IMG/VR virus record: IMGVR_UViG_3300035228_000987
Span: 1 to 64,000 of that record
Reading direction: 5' to 3' (one strand)
Source: a virus
Length of the DNA: 64,000 bases
Shown here in pieces: positions 25,101 to 33,224 of the stretch (position 1 is the stretch's first letter; every line of letters begins with the position of its first letter). The notes beneath the pieces are model-generated. The model was not told the DNA's origin. It worked only from the letters and a program-made list of their open reading frames with translations, and did no database searches. Position numbers and translations under genes: made by a program.

Positions 25101-28100
25101 TTACTTGAATGGCGTCAAGATTGACCCATCAAACTATAATGCAAATAATGGTCAAACTATAGTGTTTTACGAACCTCTGTTTGTGGGAGATATTGTTCAG
25201 ACATATAACTATTCAACATCGGCATTTGTAACACCATTTGCAGGAATTAATAATAGATCATTTGCAGAAATTACTGATATTGATACCAATGGTGATTTTA
25301 CAATTGTAACGATAAAAGGTGTTACATCAGTTGTAGGTGTTAATGAAGGTTCTCTACCTACAAGAGCAATAACTGTATCTGACTTACAGTCATTAAGAAC
25401 AAAAATACCACCATCTTCTGATAATACATTATTCACACCTCTACCAAGAAGAAATATTTCAGAAATAAATTTATCTTCATCACAACTCACAATTAAGAAA
25501 CAATATGATATAACTATTACATCAAACTCAACAAACACCATTTTTGCGGGAGCAAATGAGACATTCTTGCCCTATGATGAAGAGAGATATGTATTAACCT
25601 TTCTTGATGGAAAAGTTCAACCTTTAAGAAAGGACATGTTTGTGTTCTCTGCAGGTGGAACTAGACTGACCATAAACGGACTTGAAAAAAATGGTCAGGC
25701 TAGATTTATTACGACACTGAAGAAGATTAATATTAAGTCAAAGTCAAAGAAAAACAGAAAATCATCTAGTTTAGTAATTTCAAAGTCTGCAAATTCTTCT
25801 TCCGGAATAGGAACAACTACACTTAATGATGGTTTGGCATATGGCACTTTCCCATATGGGACACGAGTTCAGGATAATGAAATTTCACTCAATACTCCAG
25901 ATGTAATTGAAGTTTATGGAGTATTTGAAGCATTTAAAAACGAGGATCCAAGTTCGCCAAGATTGACCTTATCATCATTAACTGGATCAAATACAACTAC
26001 TATTGACTTAATATTAGGAGAAACCTTTACTGGCACTACTAGCAATGCAAAAGGTGTATTTGTTGAAAGACGTGATGATCAAGTAATTGAATTTGTATAT
26101 TTAAACAATAATACATTCTCAACTTCCGAGAAGATTGTCTTTGATGAGTCTGGAATTGAATCTATTATTTCTTTAGTATCCCCTCATGGAAAAGATATAA
26201 CCCAATCATTTACTCTAGATAATGGTCAGAGAGATACTTTCTACGACTATGGAAGACTTGTCAGACAACCAGGTAAGAACGCGCCAACTAGAAAGGTAAA
26301 AGTATACTTCAAAAGTGGATTCTATGATGCAAATGATGATGGTGATATAACAACAATCAACTCATATCAAGACTTTGATTATGAAAAAGAAGTTGAGTAT
26401 TACAATGATGCTCGTACTAGCGATATAATTGACATTAGACCAAGAGTATCTGACTATACTACAATTGAAGGTTCTAGATCACCATTTGAATTCTACGGCA
26501 GAAACTTCACCCAAAGTGGAAACAGTGCAAAAAATATTATTGCACCAGATGAATCTATTAATTTGGATTATAGTTTCTATCTACCCAGAATTGATAAGAT
26601 TTTCTTAAATAAGAATGGTCTCTTTAAGATTGTTAAAGGCGTATCATCTGAGAATCCTACTCCACCAGAACAGGTAGAAGACTCAATTGAAGTTGGAGAA
26701 ATTTTTATACCCCCTTTCTTATACAGTGTAGATAATTGCTCAATTATCCAGAAGAAGTATAAGAGATATACAATGAGAGATATCTCCAGACTTGAGGGTA
26801 GAATCACGGATCTTGAGAGATTTACAACCCTCTCAATGCTTGAATCGGATACTGCAAATCTTTTTATATCTGACAAGTCTGGTTTGAATAGATTTAAGTC
26901 TGGATTCTTGGTAGATAACTTCAAAAATTCAACAAATCAAGATGAAAGAATTGGTGTTAAGAACTCAATTAATCCCAATTATGGAGAAATGAGACCTTCT
27001 CACTATACAACTTCTGTTGATCTACTTCTCGGTTCAGACTCAGTAATTGGTGCAGGACAAACATCAAATCCATATGTTGACCTCAATTTTGTTAATGATA
27101 TCAAGGGAACAAATGTAGTCAAAACTGGCGATATTCTAAGTCTTAACTATGAAAAAGTTGAGTGGTTATCACAGACATTTGCAACAAGAACAGAAAAAGT
27201 TTCCCCATACTTAGTAAATTTCTGGGAAGGAATTGTTGAACTATCACCCGATTCTGATACATGGGTTGACACTGTAAGAGTAACTCCATCCAACCTTAGT
27301 GTTAGTGGAAACTTTACATCATCAATAGATAAATTTGCAAGATCTGAAGGATACAATGCTCAGAATGGATTTATTCCATCTATCTGGGAATCTTGGAACA
27401 TTTTATGGAGTGGAAACTCCAAAATGCTGGGCAATTCTACACAAGCTGATCAGAAATCAGTTTATCCTAGATTCTTCAACACTGATGACAGATCATCAAA
27501 CAATGGTGACATCAGATGGGTTGGATTGGAGAGAACTGGAAGTGGATATACTATAGAATCAATTACCTCCGATAATGATACTTCAACAACACAAAGTATT
27601 GCAACTCAAGAGTTCAATACCAATGAGGCAGGGGAAAAAGTTGTATCTGATGACATTACATCGTATGTAAGATCTCGTAACGTAAAATTTAAGTCTGATA
27701 AATTAAAACCAAGCACAAGAATGTATGCATTCTTTGATGGTGTTGACGTTAATGAGTTTATTGTACCAAAACTTATTGAAGTTACAATGGTTTCTGGCAA
27801 ATTTACTGTTGGAGAAACTATTTCTGGATATGTTCCTGGTCTTGACTATAGTGATGTTTCATATGGCGCAAATCCAAAGATAACTTTCAGAGCAGCAGTA
27901 CCAAATCATAAAGTTGGTCCTTATAACAACCCGACAAAAATTTATGAAGATAATCCATATAATAGCACTCTAACAGTGCCTGCTGCATATTCTTCAACAT
28001 CAACTATCGTAAACGTTGATACGTTCTCGTTAGCAAATGAACCTCAAGGAGAATATTTTGGTTTCATTAAGAGACAAATGAGATTATATGGAGAAACAAG

Positions 28101-30870
28101 TGGGGCAGAGGCAGTTGTACAAGATGTAAGACTAATTAATGACAAGTATGGCGAAGTTGCTGGATCATTCTTCATTCCAGATCCAAATGTAGGAGTACAT
28201 CCCAAGTTTGAGTCTGGAGACAAGGTGTTCAAACTCACAAATAGTGATCAAAACAGTTCTTCAATAGAAGTCGTCAATACTCTATCCGAAGGAAGATTCT
28301 ACTCTTCAGGATCTGTTCAGATTATTAAGGATGATGTTTCATCTGTCAAGAATACTAGAAAAGTTGACAAACTAACATTCAAGGATTCTGACGAGTCTTC
28401 TTTCCAAGGAAGATATCTAGATCCTCTAGCACAAACATTTACTGTTGATGATGAAACTGGTGTATTCGTGACTGGACTGGATGTATTTTTTGAAGAAAAG
28501 GATAGTGAACTTCCAATCACATGTCAAATAAGAACTGTTGATGTAAACAGACCATCTAATGTTATTGTGCCATTTACTGAGGTTACTTTAATTCCATCTG
28601 AAGTATCTACTTCACTTAATGCGAGTGTTGCAACACATTTTGAGTTCTCATCACCTGCATTCTTAGATGGAAATAGAGAGTATGCAATTGTACTCACATC
28701 AAACTCAAATAATTACTCGGTATGGACATCAAGATTGGGTGAATTTGATGTTAAATCTAATGTAGGATCTTCTTCCAGGATACTTGTCTCAACACAACAA
28801 ATTCTTGGATCTCTCTTCAAGTCACAAAATGCCGCAAATTGGCAACCAAGTGCTTATGAAGATTTGACCTTCAAGTTATACAGAGCAAACTTTGTTGATT
28901 CTGGAAATGTTTCTTTCTACAATCCATCATTGTCTGAGGGAAATGGTCACATATCACGTCTATTAACAGATCCTATTCAATCCAACTCCAAGAAACTAAG
29001 AGTTAATTTATCATCGGCACTATCCGATACCAACTTAATTCTTGGTAATAGCATAGTTCAACTTACTACTGGAGCAAATGGAGACTATGTTGGATCTGTA
29101 GGAAGTGTAGGTAGACTGAAAATTACTAATGGTGGAATTGGATATGAACCTTCTGCAGGAAGAAGAACTTACGGAGATGTTCCTTTAAGTTCCACAACGG
29201 GAACAGGTAAGAGTGCAGTTGCAACTATAACGGTATCTAATGGATCTATTGAATCCGCAGTTATTACCTCTGGTGGATTTGGATATGAAGTTGGTGATGT
29301 CTTAAGTGCAGAACTTGGAACAAAAGGTTTGGGAACTAATTTAAGACTATCTGTTGAAACAATCTCAGCAGTTAATCAAATTATACTTGAAAATGTTCAA
29401 GGTAATTTCTCTGCAGGTATTGCAAACACAATATTTAAGTATACTTCTACTGGTTTAGCATCATCTATAACTAATATTAGTGGAAATGGATTATACCTAA
29501 GAAGCGGTTTTGATGAAGTAACTGATGGATTAACTCTTAGAGTTAATCATAAGAATCATGGAATGCACTCTACTGTAAACTTTGTAAGTATAAGTGACGT
29601 ATCTCCAAACTCAGCATCATCAAGATTGACAGTATCATATGATAAGGACTTTAATGGTCAGATTGCTATTGATGATCTAACTGAGTTTGAAAAATTTGAG
29701 AATATAATAGTTTCAACTTCTAATCCTGGATATGCTCTAGTCAATGGAGAAGTTATCAAATATGAAGGTGTAGATCAAGGAAAATTAACCACTATCACTA
29801 GAGGAATTGATTCAACAGTCAAGAAGTCTATAAGCAGTGGGGATTTAATCTACAAATATGAATTTAATGGTCTTTCTTTGCGTAGAATAAACAAGACTCA
29901 TAAACTTGATGATTCTAGTACAATCGGATTAGATTATTACAATATAACCATTGATAACTCTGATATTGATTATGGAACCAATAGAAGTTCTTCACAAAGT
30001 ACACTTATACCACTATACTTCAACTCCACAGTTAGTGGTGGTGGAAGAAACATTAGAGTAACACAAAATATTCAGTTTGAAGCGATAACACCTAATGTAC
30101 AAAACTTTGTTCCTACACTTACAAGTATAGATTCCTCTATAAGAACAGTTTCTGGAACAAGTGTCAGTGGATCTGAAGTTTCTTTCTTGGATCAAGGATT
30201 TGAATCTATCAACTTAAATCAAACTAATTATCTATCGTCACCAAGACTCATTGCATCCAAGATCAATGAGAAGAATCTCCTGACTACATTGCCAGGTAAT
30301 AAGTCATTTACTATGTTGTGCAATATGGCATCAAACAATAGTAAATTATCACCAATGATTGACTTGACGAGAGTTAACTTAATAACCTCATCCAATAGAA
30401 TTAATAGTGAAATTGAGGACTTTGTTCTTGATTCTACAGTTAAAACTATGTTTGATGACCCTTCAGCATGTCAATATGTGACAAAGGTTATCAGATTGAA
30501 GAATCCCGCAAGTTCTTTGAAACTCTATATGATGGCACATATTAATAACTTCTCGGACATTAGATCTTTCTACTCAATTGATAATGACGAATCTAATGAT
30601 CCAGTCTTTATTCCATTCCCAGGTCATATGAACTTGAGTCCTGATCAAGAAATCATAGATACCACTCTTAATAGTGGTTTACCTGATAGACATCTTGATA
30701 AGAATTATGTCAACCAATCAGTATCTAATAATGAGAGTTATTCAAATTATGAGTTTACTGCAAACAATCTTCCAGAATTTAAATATTTTAGAGTCAAGAT
30801 TGTTATGACATCTACAAATCAAGCATATGTTCCCAAAATTAAAAATATGAGAGCAATTGCGCTAGCATGA
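22120..30870 (+). CDS. Giant DUF4815 virion structural protein (2916 aa)
   Basis: The N-terminus (LNVSPYFDDFDSDKNYHKVL, then PGYPVQARELTTLQSILQNQ) is the signature of DUF4815, a family of phage tail and baseplate proteins. Six tandem NGVKL repeats span residues about 620-1035. Further on are GETI-type segments, a DPLAQTFTVDDETGVFVTGL block, a GSGY repeat pair (about residues 2330-2410) and a GEVIKYEG-TRGI module (about 2545-2585). It lies where T4 carries gp9-gp12 and probably replaces gp10 and other peripheral baseplate or short-fibre proteins; that replacement is inferred from position. The frame is intact and its stop overlaps the next ATG. Confidence 0.8.
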   Translation: MPQETNLNVSPYFDDFDSDKNYHKVLFKPGYPVQARELTTLQSILQNQVEQFGNNIFKEGAKVIPGQTIFNSKYSAVEIDNSFSGILLSSYISKLVGTTIRGDLSGVRARVEAVLTESQSERNSTTLYVSYISSSSNNISGTFEDNENLVTETGIQSSNIIFIENESFATTKSRSSTSDASSFTVQNGVYFLRGAFVNVPTQTIILDQYSNKPSYRIGFNILEEIINSDLDESLFDNAQGYNNFSSPGADRFKISAILTKKKITDFDDTNFVEISLVQDGIVRNNPNDTQYNYITDTLASRTFEESGNYYVKPFKLSCLESLNDNEGNNGVFKSNQLTYEGNSPSDNLFVYRLTPGKAYVKGYRTEINSPTFLDVEKTRDTKELKNQSINYFTGPSFTLNNVSGSPEIGINTTYTVSLRNSRIIDDKVAAGNEIGVARVYDFVLESGSYNTTLLDSNEWNVSLYDVQTFTEITLNTEISLNRSTRVKGRSSGAVGYLQNSISRSKTLKLNSTKGSFINGETFSFNGMDNGRISVATTIYGLNDVKSIYGNSGIGGTFNSDTAQTNSINLGESTISGRNTVTNRSTVAIPNITYSNILRKGGLLSYFDSSKFVLEQSSFRGITTSVTSTDGSQDIEVDHTVGATEAFVNGIKLSTDGYVSVGSSIIRLNVAPEIGDVVEVVKFREGIRNKQEIIAYDGQSVIPFTTTTALRSTDKDNTQIFINGVSIKSDDFDINTTGSGNIRVNQSLEIGSNIEIVDYGLGDLVGLSTFTPDTPRESFNVVYNPNRVEVYANGVRLDKSDYTSSNGTAITLNNGTIGSGDVLEIVERKNNIVSSATTYTAVGLQTSFVATYTPGSVEVFYNGVKLESEEYNSSSGSSIDFIKPSRIGDVIEIVAYPSGIRNIVRSNITSESQDQFSLPNSTRDFEVFIDGIKLTKNDYALTRSDLSYVLDYPLFAGDHIEINLFDRESYGTSTVTALEGQTEVNFNYSLGFLDVYLNGVKIDPSNYNANNGQTIVFYEPLFVGDIVQTYNYSTSAFVTPFAGINNRSFAEITDIDTNGDFTIVTIKGVTSVVGVNEGSLPTRAITVSDLQSLRTKIPPSSDNTLFTPLPRRNISEINLSSSQLTIKKQYDITITSNSTNTIFAGANETFLPYDEERYVLTFLDGKVQPLRKDMFVFSAGGTRLTINGLEKNGQARFITTLKKINIKSKSKKNRKSSSLVISKSANSSSGIGTTTLNDGLAYGTFPYGTRVQDNEISLNTPDVIEVYGVFEAFKNEDPSSPRLTLSSLTGSNTTTIDLILGETFTGTTSNAKGVFVERRDDQVIEFVYLNNNTFSTSEKIVFDESGIESIISLVSPHGKDITQSFTLDNGQRDTFYDYGRLVRQPGKNAPTRKVKVYFKSGFYDANDDGDITTINSYQDFDYEKEVEYYNDARTSDIIDIRPRVSDYTTIEGSRSPFEFYGRNFTQSGNSAKNIIAPDESINLDYSFYLPRIDKIFLNKNGLFKIVKGVSSENPTPPEQVEDSIEVGEIFIPPFLYSVDNCSIIQKKYKRYTMRDISRLEGRITDLERFTTLSMLESDTANLFISDKSGLNRFKSGFLVDNFKNSTNQDERIGVKNSINPNYGEMRPSHYTTSVDLLLGSDSVIGAGQTSNPYVDLNFVNDIKGTNVVKTGDILSLNYEKVEWLSQTFATRTEKVSPYLVNFWEGIVELSPDSDTWVDTVRVTPSNLSVSGNFTSSIDKFARSEGYNAQNGFIPSIWESWNILWSGNSKMLGNSTQADQKSVYPRFFNTDDRSSNNGDIRWVGLERTGSGYTIESITSDNDTSTTQSIATQEFNTNEAGEKVVSDDITSYVRSRNVKFKSDKLKPSTRMYAFFDGVDVNEFIVPKLIEVTMVSGKFTVGETISGYVPGLDYSDVSYGANPKITFRAAVPNHKVGPYNNPTKIYEDNPYNSTLTVPAAYSSTSTIVNVDTFSLANEPQGEYFGFIKRQMRLYGETSGAEAVVQDVRLINDKYGEVAGSFFIPDPNVGVHPKFESGDKVFKLTNSDQNSSSIEVVNTLSEGRFYSSGSVQIIKDDVSSVKNTRKVDKLTFKDSDESSFQGRYLDPLAQTFTVDDETGVFVTGLDVFFEEKDSELPITCQIRTVDVNRPSNVIVPFTEVTLIPSEVSTSLNASVATHFEFSSPAFLDGNREYAIVLTSNSNNYSVWTSRLGEFDVKSNVGSSSRILVSTQQILGSLFKSQNAANWQPSAYEDLTFKLYRANFVDSGNVSFYNPSLSEGNGHISRLLTDPIQSNSKKLRVNLSSALSDTNLILGNSIVQLTTGANGDYVGSVGSVGRLKITNGGIGYEPSAGRRTYGDVPLSSTTGTGKSAVATITVSNGSIESAVITSGGFGYEVGDVLSAELGTKGLGTNLRLSVETISAVNQIILENVQGNFSAGIANTIFKYTSTGLASSITNISGNGLYLRSGFDEVTDGLTLRVNHKNHGMHSTVNFVSISDVSPNSASSRLTVSYDKDFNGQIAIDDLTEFEKFENIIVSTSNPGYALVNGEVIKYEGVDQGKLTTITRGIDSTVKKSISSGDLIYKYEFNGLSLRRINKTHKLDDSSTIGLDYYNITIDNSDIDYGTNRSSSQSTLIPLYFNSTVSGGGRNIRVTQNIQFEAITPNVQNFVPTLTSIDSSIRTVSGTSVSGSEVSFLDQGFESINLNQTNYLSSPRLIASKINEKNLLTTLPGNKSFTMLCNMASNNSKLSPMIDLTRVNLITSSNRINSEIEDFVLDSTVKTMFDDPSACQYVTKVIRLKNPASSLKLYMMAHINNFSDIRSFYSIDNDESNDPVFIPFPGHMNLSPDQEIIDTTLNSGLPDRHLDKNYVNQSVSNNESYSNYEFTANNLPEFKYFRVKIVMTSTNQAYVPKIKNMRAIALA
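23977..25224 (+). repeat. Six tandem NGVKL repeats in the DUF4815 protein
   Basis: Six units of about 65-75 residues each show (V/I)-x-(V/I)-(F/Y)-x-(N/D)-G-(V/I)-(K/R)-L ... DY ... G(D/S)-V-I-E-I-V. Well-preserved copies include EVYANGVRLDKSDY, EVFYNGVKLESEEY and DVYLNGVKIDPSNY. They probably form a beta-rich stalk. Confidence 0.75.
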
Positions 30871-31100
30871 TGAATGAATATCTTAGAGTGAAAGATAACA
30901 ACACTCTTCTTAGAGATCAGAAGAGTAATGCGATAGTAAATGATTCTAAACAGGAATATGAAAAATACATGCTCCTGAAAAAACAAAAACAAAAAGAAAC
31001 TAATCGTGTTGATAATTTGGAGAGTGAAGTCAATGATATTAAAAATGATCTTGGTGAGATAAAAAATCTTCTTAAATCTTTTATAGAAAAGATGGAGTAA
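30867..31100 (+). CDS. Small coiled-coil protein (77 aa)
   Basis: A 77-residue, charged, helical protein. Heptad-like spacing is clear in NRVDNLESEVNDIKNDLGEI-type sequence near the end. It starts within the stop of the DUF4815 gene (ATGATG), so the two are translationally coupled, and the next gene starts four bases after its stop. It may be a structural or assembly adaptor for the neighbouring baseplate proteins. No family is recognised. Confidence 0.7.
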   Translation: MMNEYLRVKDNNTLLRDQKSNAIVNDSKQEYEKYMLLKKQKQKETNRVDNLESEVNDIKNDLGEIKNLLKSFIEKME

Positions 31101-31103
31101 CAA

Positions 31104-31961
31104 ATGGGTTTAATACGAATACCTTTTGATAGAATAGGTTCAACAAAAAGAGTCAATATTGATGTTGATCAATATGCAGATACTGTTATTGGAACTAAAT
31201 TAGTTGGTAGTGGAAATACTGCATTTAATGTGAGTGGATACGGATTTACTGGAACTATAAGGAAGCATGTTGGTTCATCATCAACTGCTTCAGATACCTT
31301 TAATGTTGGATTTGATACGTCAAATACATCTTCAGGAATCTTGACAGTTCGTATAAATTCGGGTCTTACTACAAATTTTGATACAAACTCACCAAGATAT
31401 GAATATGAAGTTGTAGCCACAGAAGTATCTTCTGGATACAAAAGAAGAATTCTTAGTGGAAATATTGAAGTTAATGTTGGAATAACTCAAGTTGAAGCGG
31501 GACAGAATATAAAATGTATAGCAGTCATTGATGAGGCAAGTAACTTCTCTACAGATCAATTTTATAACAAGTGGGTAAACTTTAGATCAAGTTGGCCTGA
31601 TAGATTGCACTATTTACTCCAACCAACCAATACTGGAATTGTGTCGTCAGGCATTAATAGCATTCTAAGTGTACCATCAAACTATGATAGTGGATTTGGT
31701 ACATCAATTCAAGTAAAGGGTGTTACAAGAGATAATGGAATTTCTACTGCATCATCTGATTGGTTTGGTTTAGTTGGATTGGTGACTGGAACCGATAGTA
31801 GAGTCGCTCTTTTCATAGATCAGTCGGGATCTATGACTCTTGCCACAGTTCAGGAATCATATAATAGATTCCTTTCTAGTTGTACAGCATCAAATATCAC
31901 CGTTAGAATAGAGTCCAATGGTGCTGAAGACTGGATAGAACCATTTACAGGTATACTCTAA
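31104..31961 (+). CDS. Virion-associated protein with MIDAS-like DxSGSM motif (285 aa)
   Basis: A 285-residue protein, mostly beta in the first 200 residues. At D239 the sequence ALFIDQSGSMTLATVQESYN matches the metal-ion-dependent adhesion site (DxSxS) and first helix of von Willebrand factor A domains. Only about 47 residues follow, so a whole VWA domain in the usual order is not present; it may be a shortened or permuted form or a chance likeness. It lies among baseplate genes and overlaps the next gene by one base (TAATG), supporting a tail or baseplate role. Confidence 0.65.
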   Translation: MGLIRIPFDRIGSTKRVNIDVDQYADTVIGTKLVGSGNTAFNVSGYGFTGTIRKHVGSSSTASDTFNVGFDTSNTSSGILTVRINSGLTTNFDTNSPRYEYEVVATEVSSGYKRRILSGNIEVNVGITQVEAGQNIKCIAVIDEASNFSTDQFYNKWVNFRSSWPDRLHYLLQPTNTGIVSSGINSILSVPSNYDSGFGTSIQVKGVTRDNGISTASSDWFGLVGLVTGTDSRVALFIDQSGSMTLATVQESYNRFLSSCTASNITVRIESNGAEDWIEPFTGIL

Positions 31962-32347
31962 TGGCATTAATAAAACTTCACGATCATAAAACAATCACCG
32001 AAAATCTAGTGATACCGAGAGGTGTTGATTATCAGCAACTTTTTACAGTTACTGATAGATTTACAAAAAGAGCGATAGATTTCAGTGGTTTTTCATCATC
32101 AGTGATAACATCTAAAATTAAACAATATCCAGAGTCAGTTTCTTTTGCTGCAACTTTTACATCAAGTCTTTCAAATTCTTCTAGTGGAGTGATCAAATTA
32201 ACTCTCAGTGACACAGAGACATCTAAGTTAAGTCCAGGAAAATACTACTATGATATTGTAATGATAGTTGAATCAAAAACATCTGCAGACACTGACTCAG
32301 ACACTTACATTGCAAGATTAGCAGAAGGGACAATAATAGTAGAGTAA
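31961..32347 (+). CDS. Beta-rich baseplate-associated protein (128 aa)
   Basis: A 128-residue protein. The pattern IPRGVDYQQLFTVTD ... GVIKLTLSDTETSKLSPGKY-YYDIVM resembles the N-terminal Ig-like domain of BppU-type baseplate upper proteins, where such domains anchor receptor-binding parts. The likeness is by eye and the family is not certain. It overlaps the upstream stop by one base. A late-promoter motif overlaps its end and precedes gp13. Confidence 0.6.
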   Translation: MALIKLHDHKTITENLVIPRGVDYQQLFTVTDRFTKRAIDFSGFSSSVITSKIKQYPESVSFAATFTSSLSNSSSGVIKLTLSDTETSKLSPGKYYYDIVMIVESKTSADTDSDTYIARLAEGTIIVE

Positions 32348-32353
32348 TAAATA
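32347..32353 (+). promoter_or_regulatory. Late promoter before gp13
   Basis: ATAAATA overlaps the upstream stop codon and lies 21 bases before the gp13 ATG, with TAAAAGGA as ribosome site between. Confidence 0.55.
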
Positions 32354-32374
32354 GTTAAAAGGAATATTCTAATC

Positions 32375-33223
32375 ATGGCGCAACCAGCATCAAGAGGAGA
32401 ATTAATTGAATATGTGAAGAGAAAACTGGGAGCGCCAGTTTTAGAGATCAACGTCGCAGATGAGCAGATAGAAGATCTTGTAGATGATGCTGTTCAATTT
32501 TTTCAAGAACGACACTTTGATGGTGTTGTCCAAACGTATCTAAAGTATAAGATTACGCAAGAAGATATTGATAGAGGGAGAGCACCAAACCCAAATGAAT
32601 CTGTTGTTGGATTAACCACAGATACTGTATCAGCATCTATTATCGGAGAAACAAAAACTTTCTCATATAATGAGAATAGTAATTATATTGCTATTCCACC
32701 GACTGTGGTTGGTGTTAATAAGTTACTCAAGTTTGATGGATCAAACGCTGCTACTAATAATATGTTCGGCGTTAAGTATCAAATGTTCTTAAATGACATT
32801 TATTATTGGGGTTCCACAGAACTGTTGACATACTCTATGACAAAAAGTTACTTGGAGACTATTGACTTCTTATTAACAACACATAAACAAATAAGATTTA
32901 ATAAAAGACAAGATAGATTGTACCTTGATATAGATTGGAAAAGTGTGAACGTTGGTGATTATATTATCATTGATTGTTGGAGAGTTCTAGATCCAAATAC
33001 ATATACTCAAGTTTGGAATGATTCTTTCTTAAAACCATATTTAACTGCCTTGGTTAAGAGACAGTGGGGTCAAAACTTAATCAAGTTCCAGGGTGTGAGA
33101 CTTCCAGGTGGAGTTGAATTAAATGGTAGACAAATGTATGATGATGGTCAAAGAGAACTTGATGCTATTTTGGATAAGATGAGTAGTTATTATGAGTTAC
33201 CACCATTAGATATGATTGGATGA
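32375..33223 (+). CDS. 13: gp13 neck protein
   Basis: A 282-residue protein near the size of T4 gp13 (309 aa). The N-terminus RGELIEYVKRKLGAPVLEIN and DEQIEDLVDDAVQFFQERHF are typical of T4-like gp13, which with gp14 closes the packaged head and forms the collar. It overlaps the region just before gp14, whose ATG lies two bases after the gp13 stop; the pair is conserved in T4-like phages. Confidence 0.9.
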   Translation: MAQPASRGELIEYVKRKLGAPVLEINVADEQIEDLVDDAVQFFQERHFDGVVQTYLKYKITQEDIDRGRAPNPNESVVGLTTDTVSASIIGETKTFSYNENSNYIAIPPTVVGVNKLLKFDGSNAATNNMFGVKYQMFLNDIYYWGSTELLTYSMTKSYLETIDFLLTTHKQIRFNKRQDRLYLDIDWKSVNVGDYIIIDCWRVLDPNTYTQVWNDSFLKPYLTALVKRQWGQNLIKFQGVRLPGGVELNGRQMYDDGQRELDAILDKMSSYYELPPLDMIG

Positions 33224-33224
33224 T

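Noticed and set aside
23977-25224. Considered as CRISPR-like or DNA-level direct repeats
   Set aside because: The repetition is at protein level with diverged DNA and no constant spacers; it is a protein module array.
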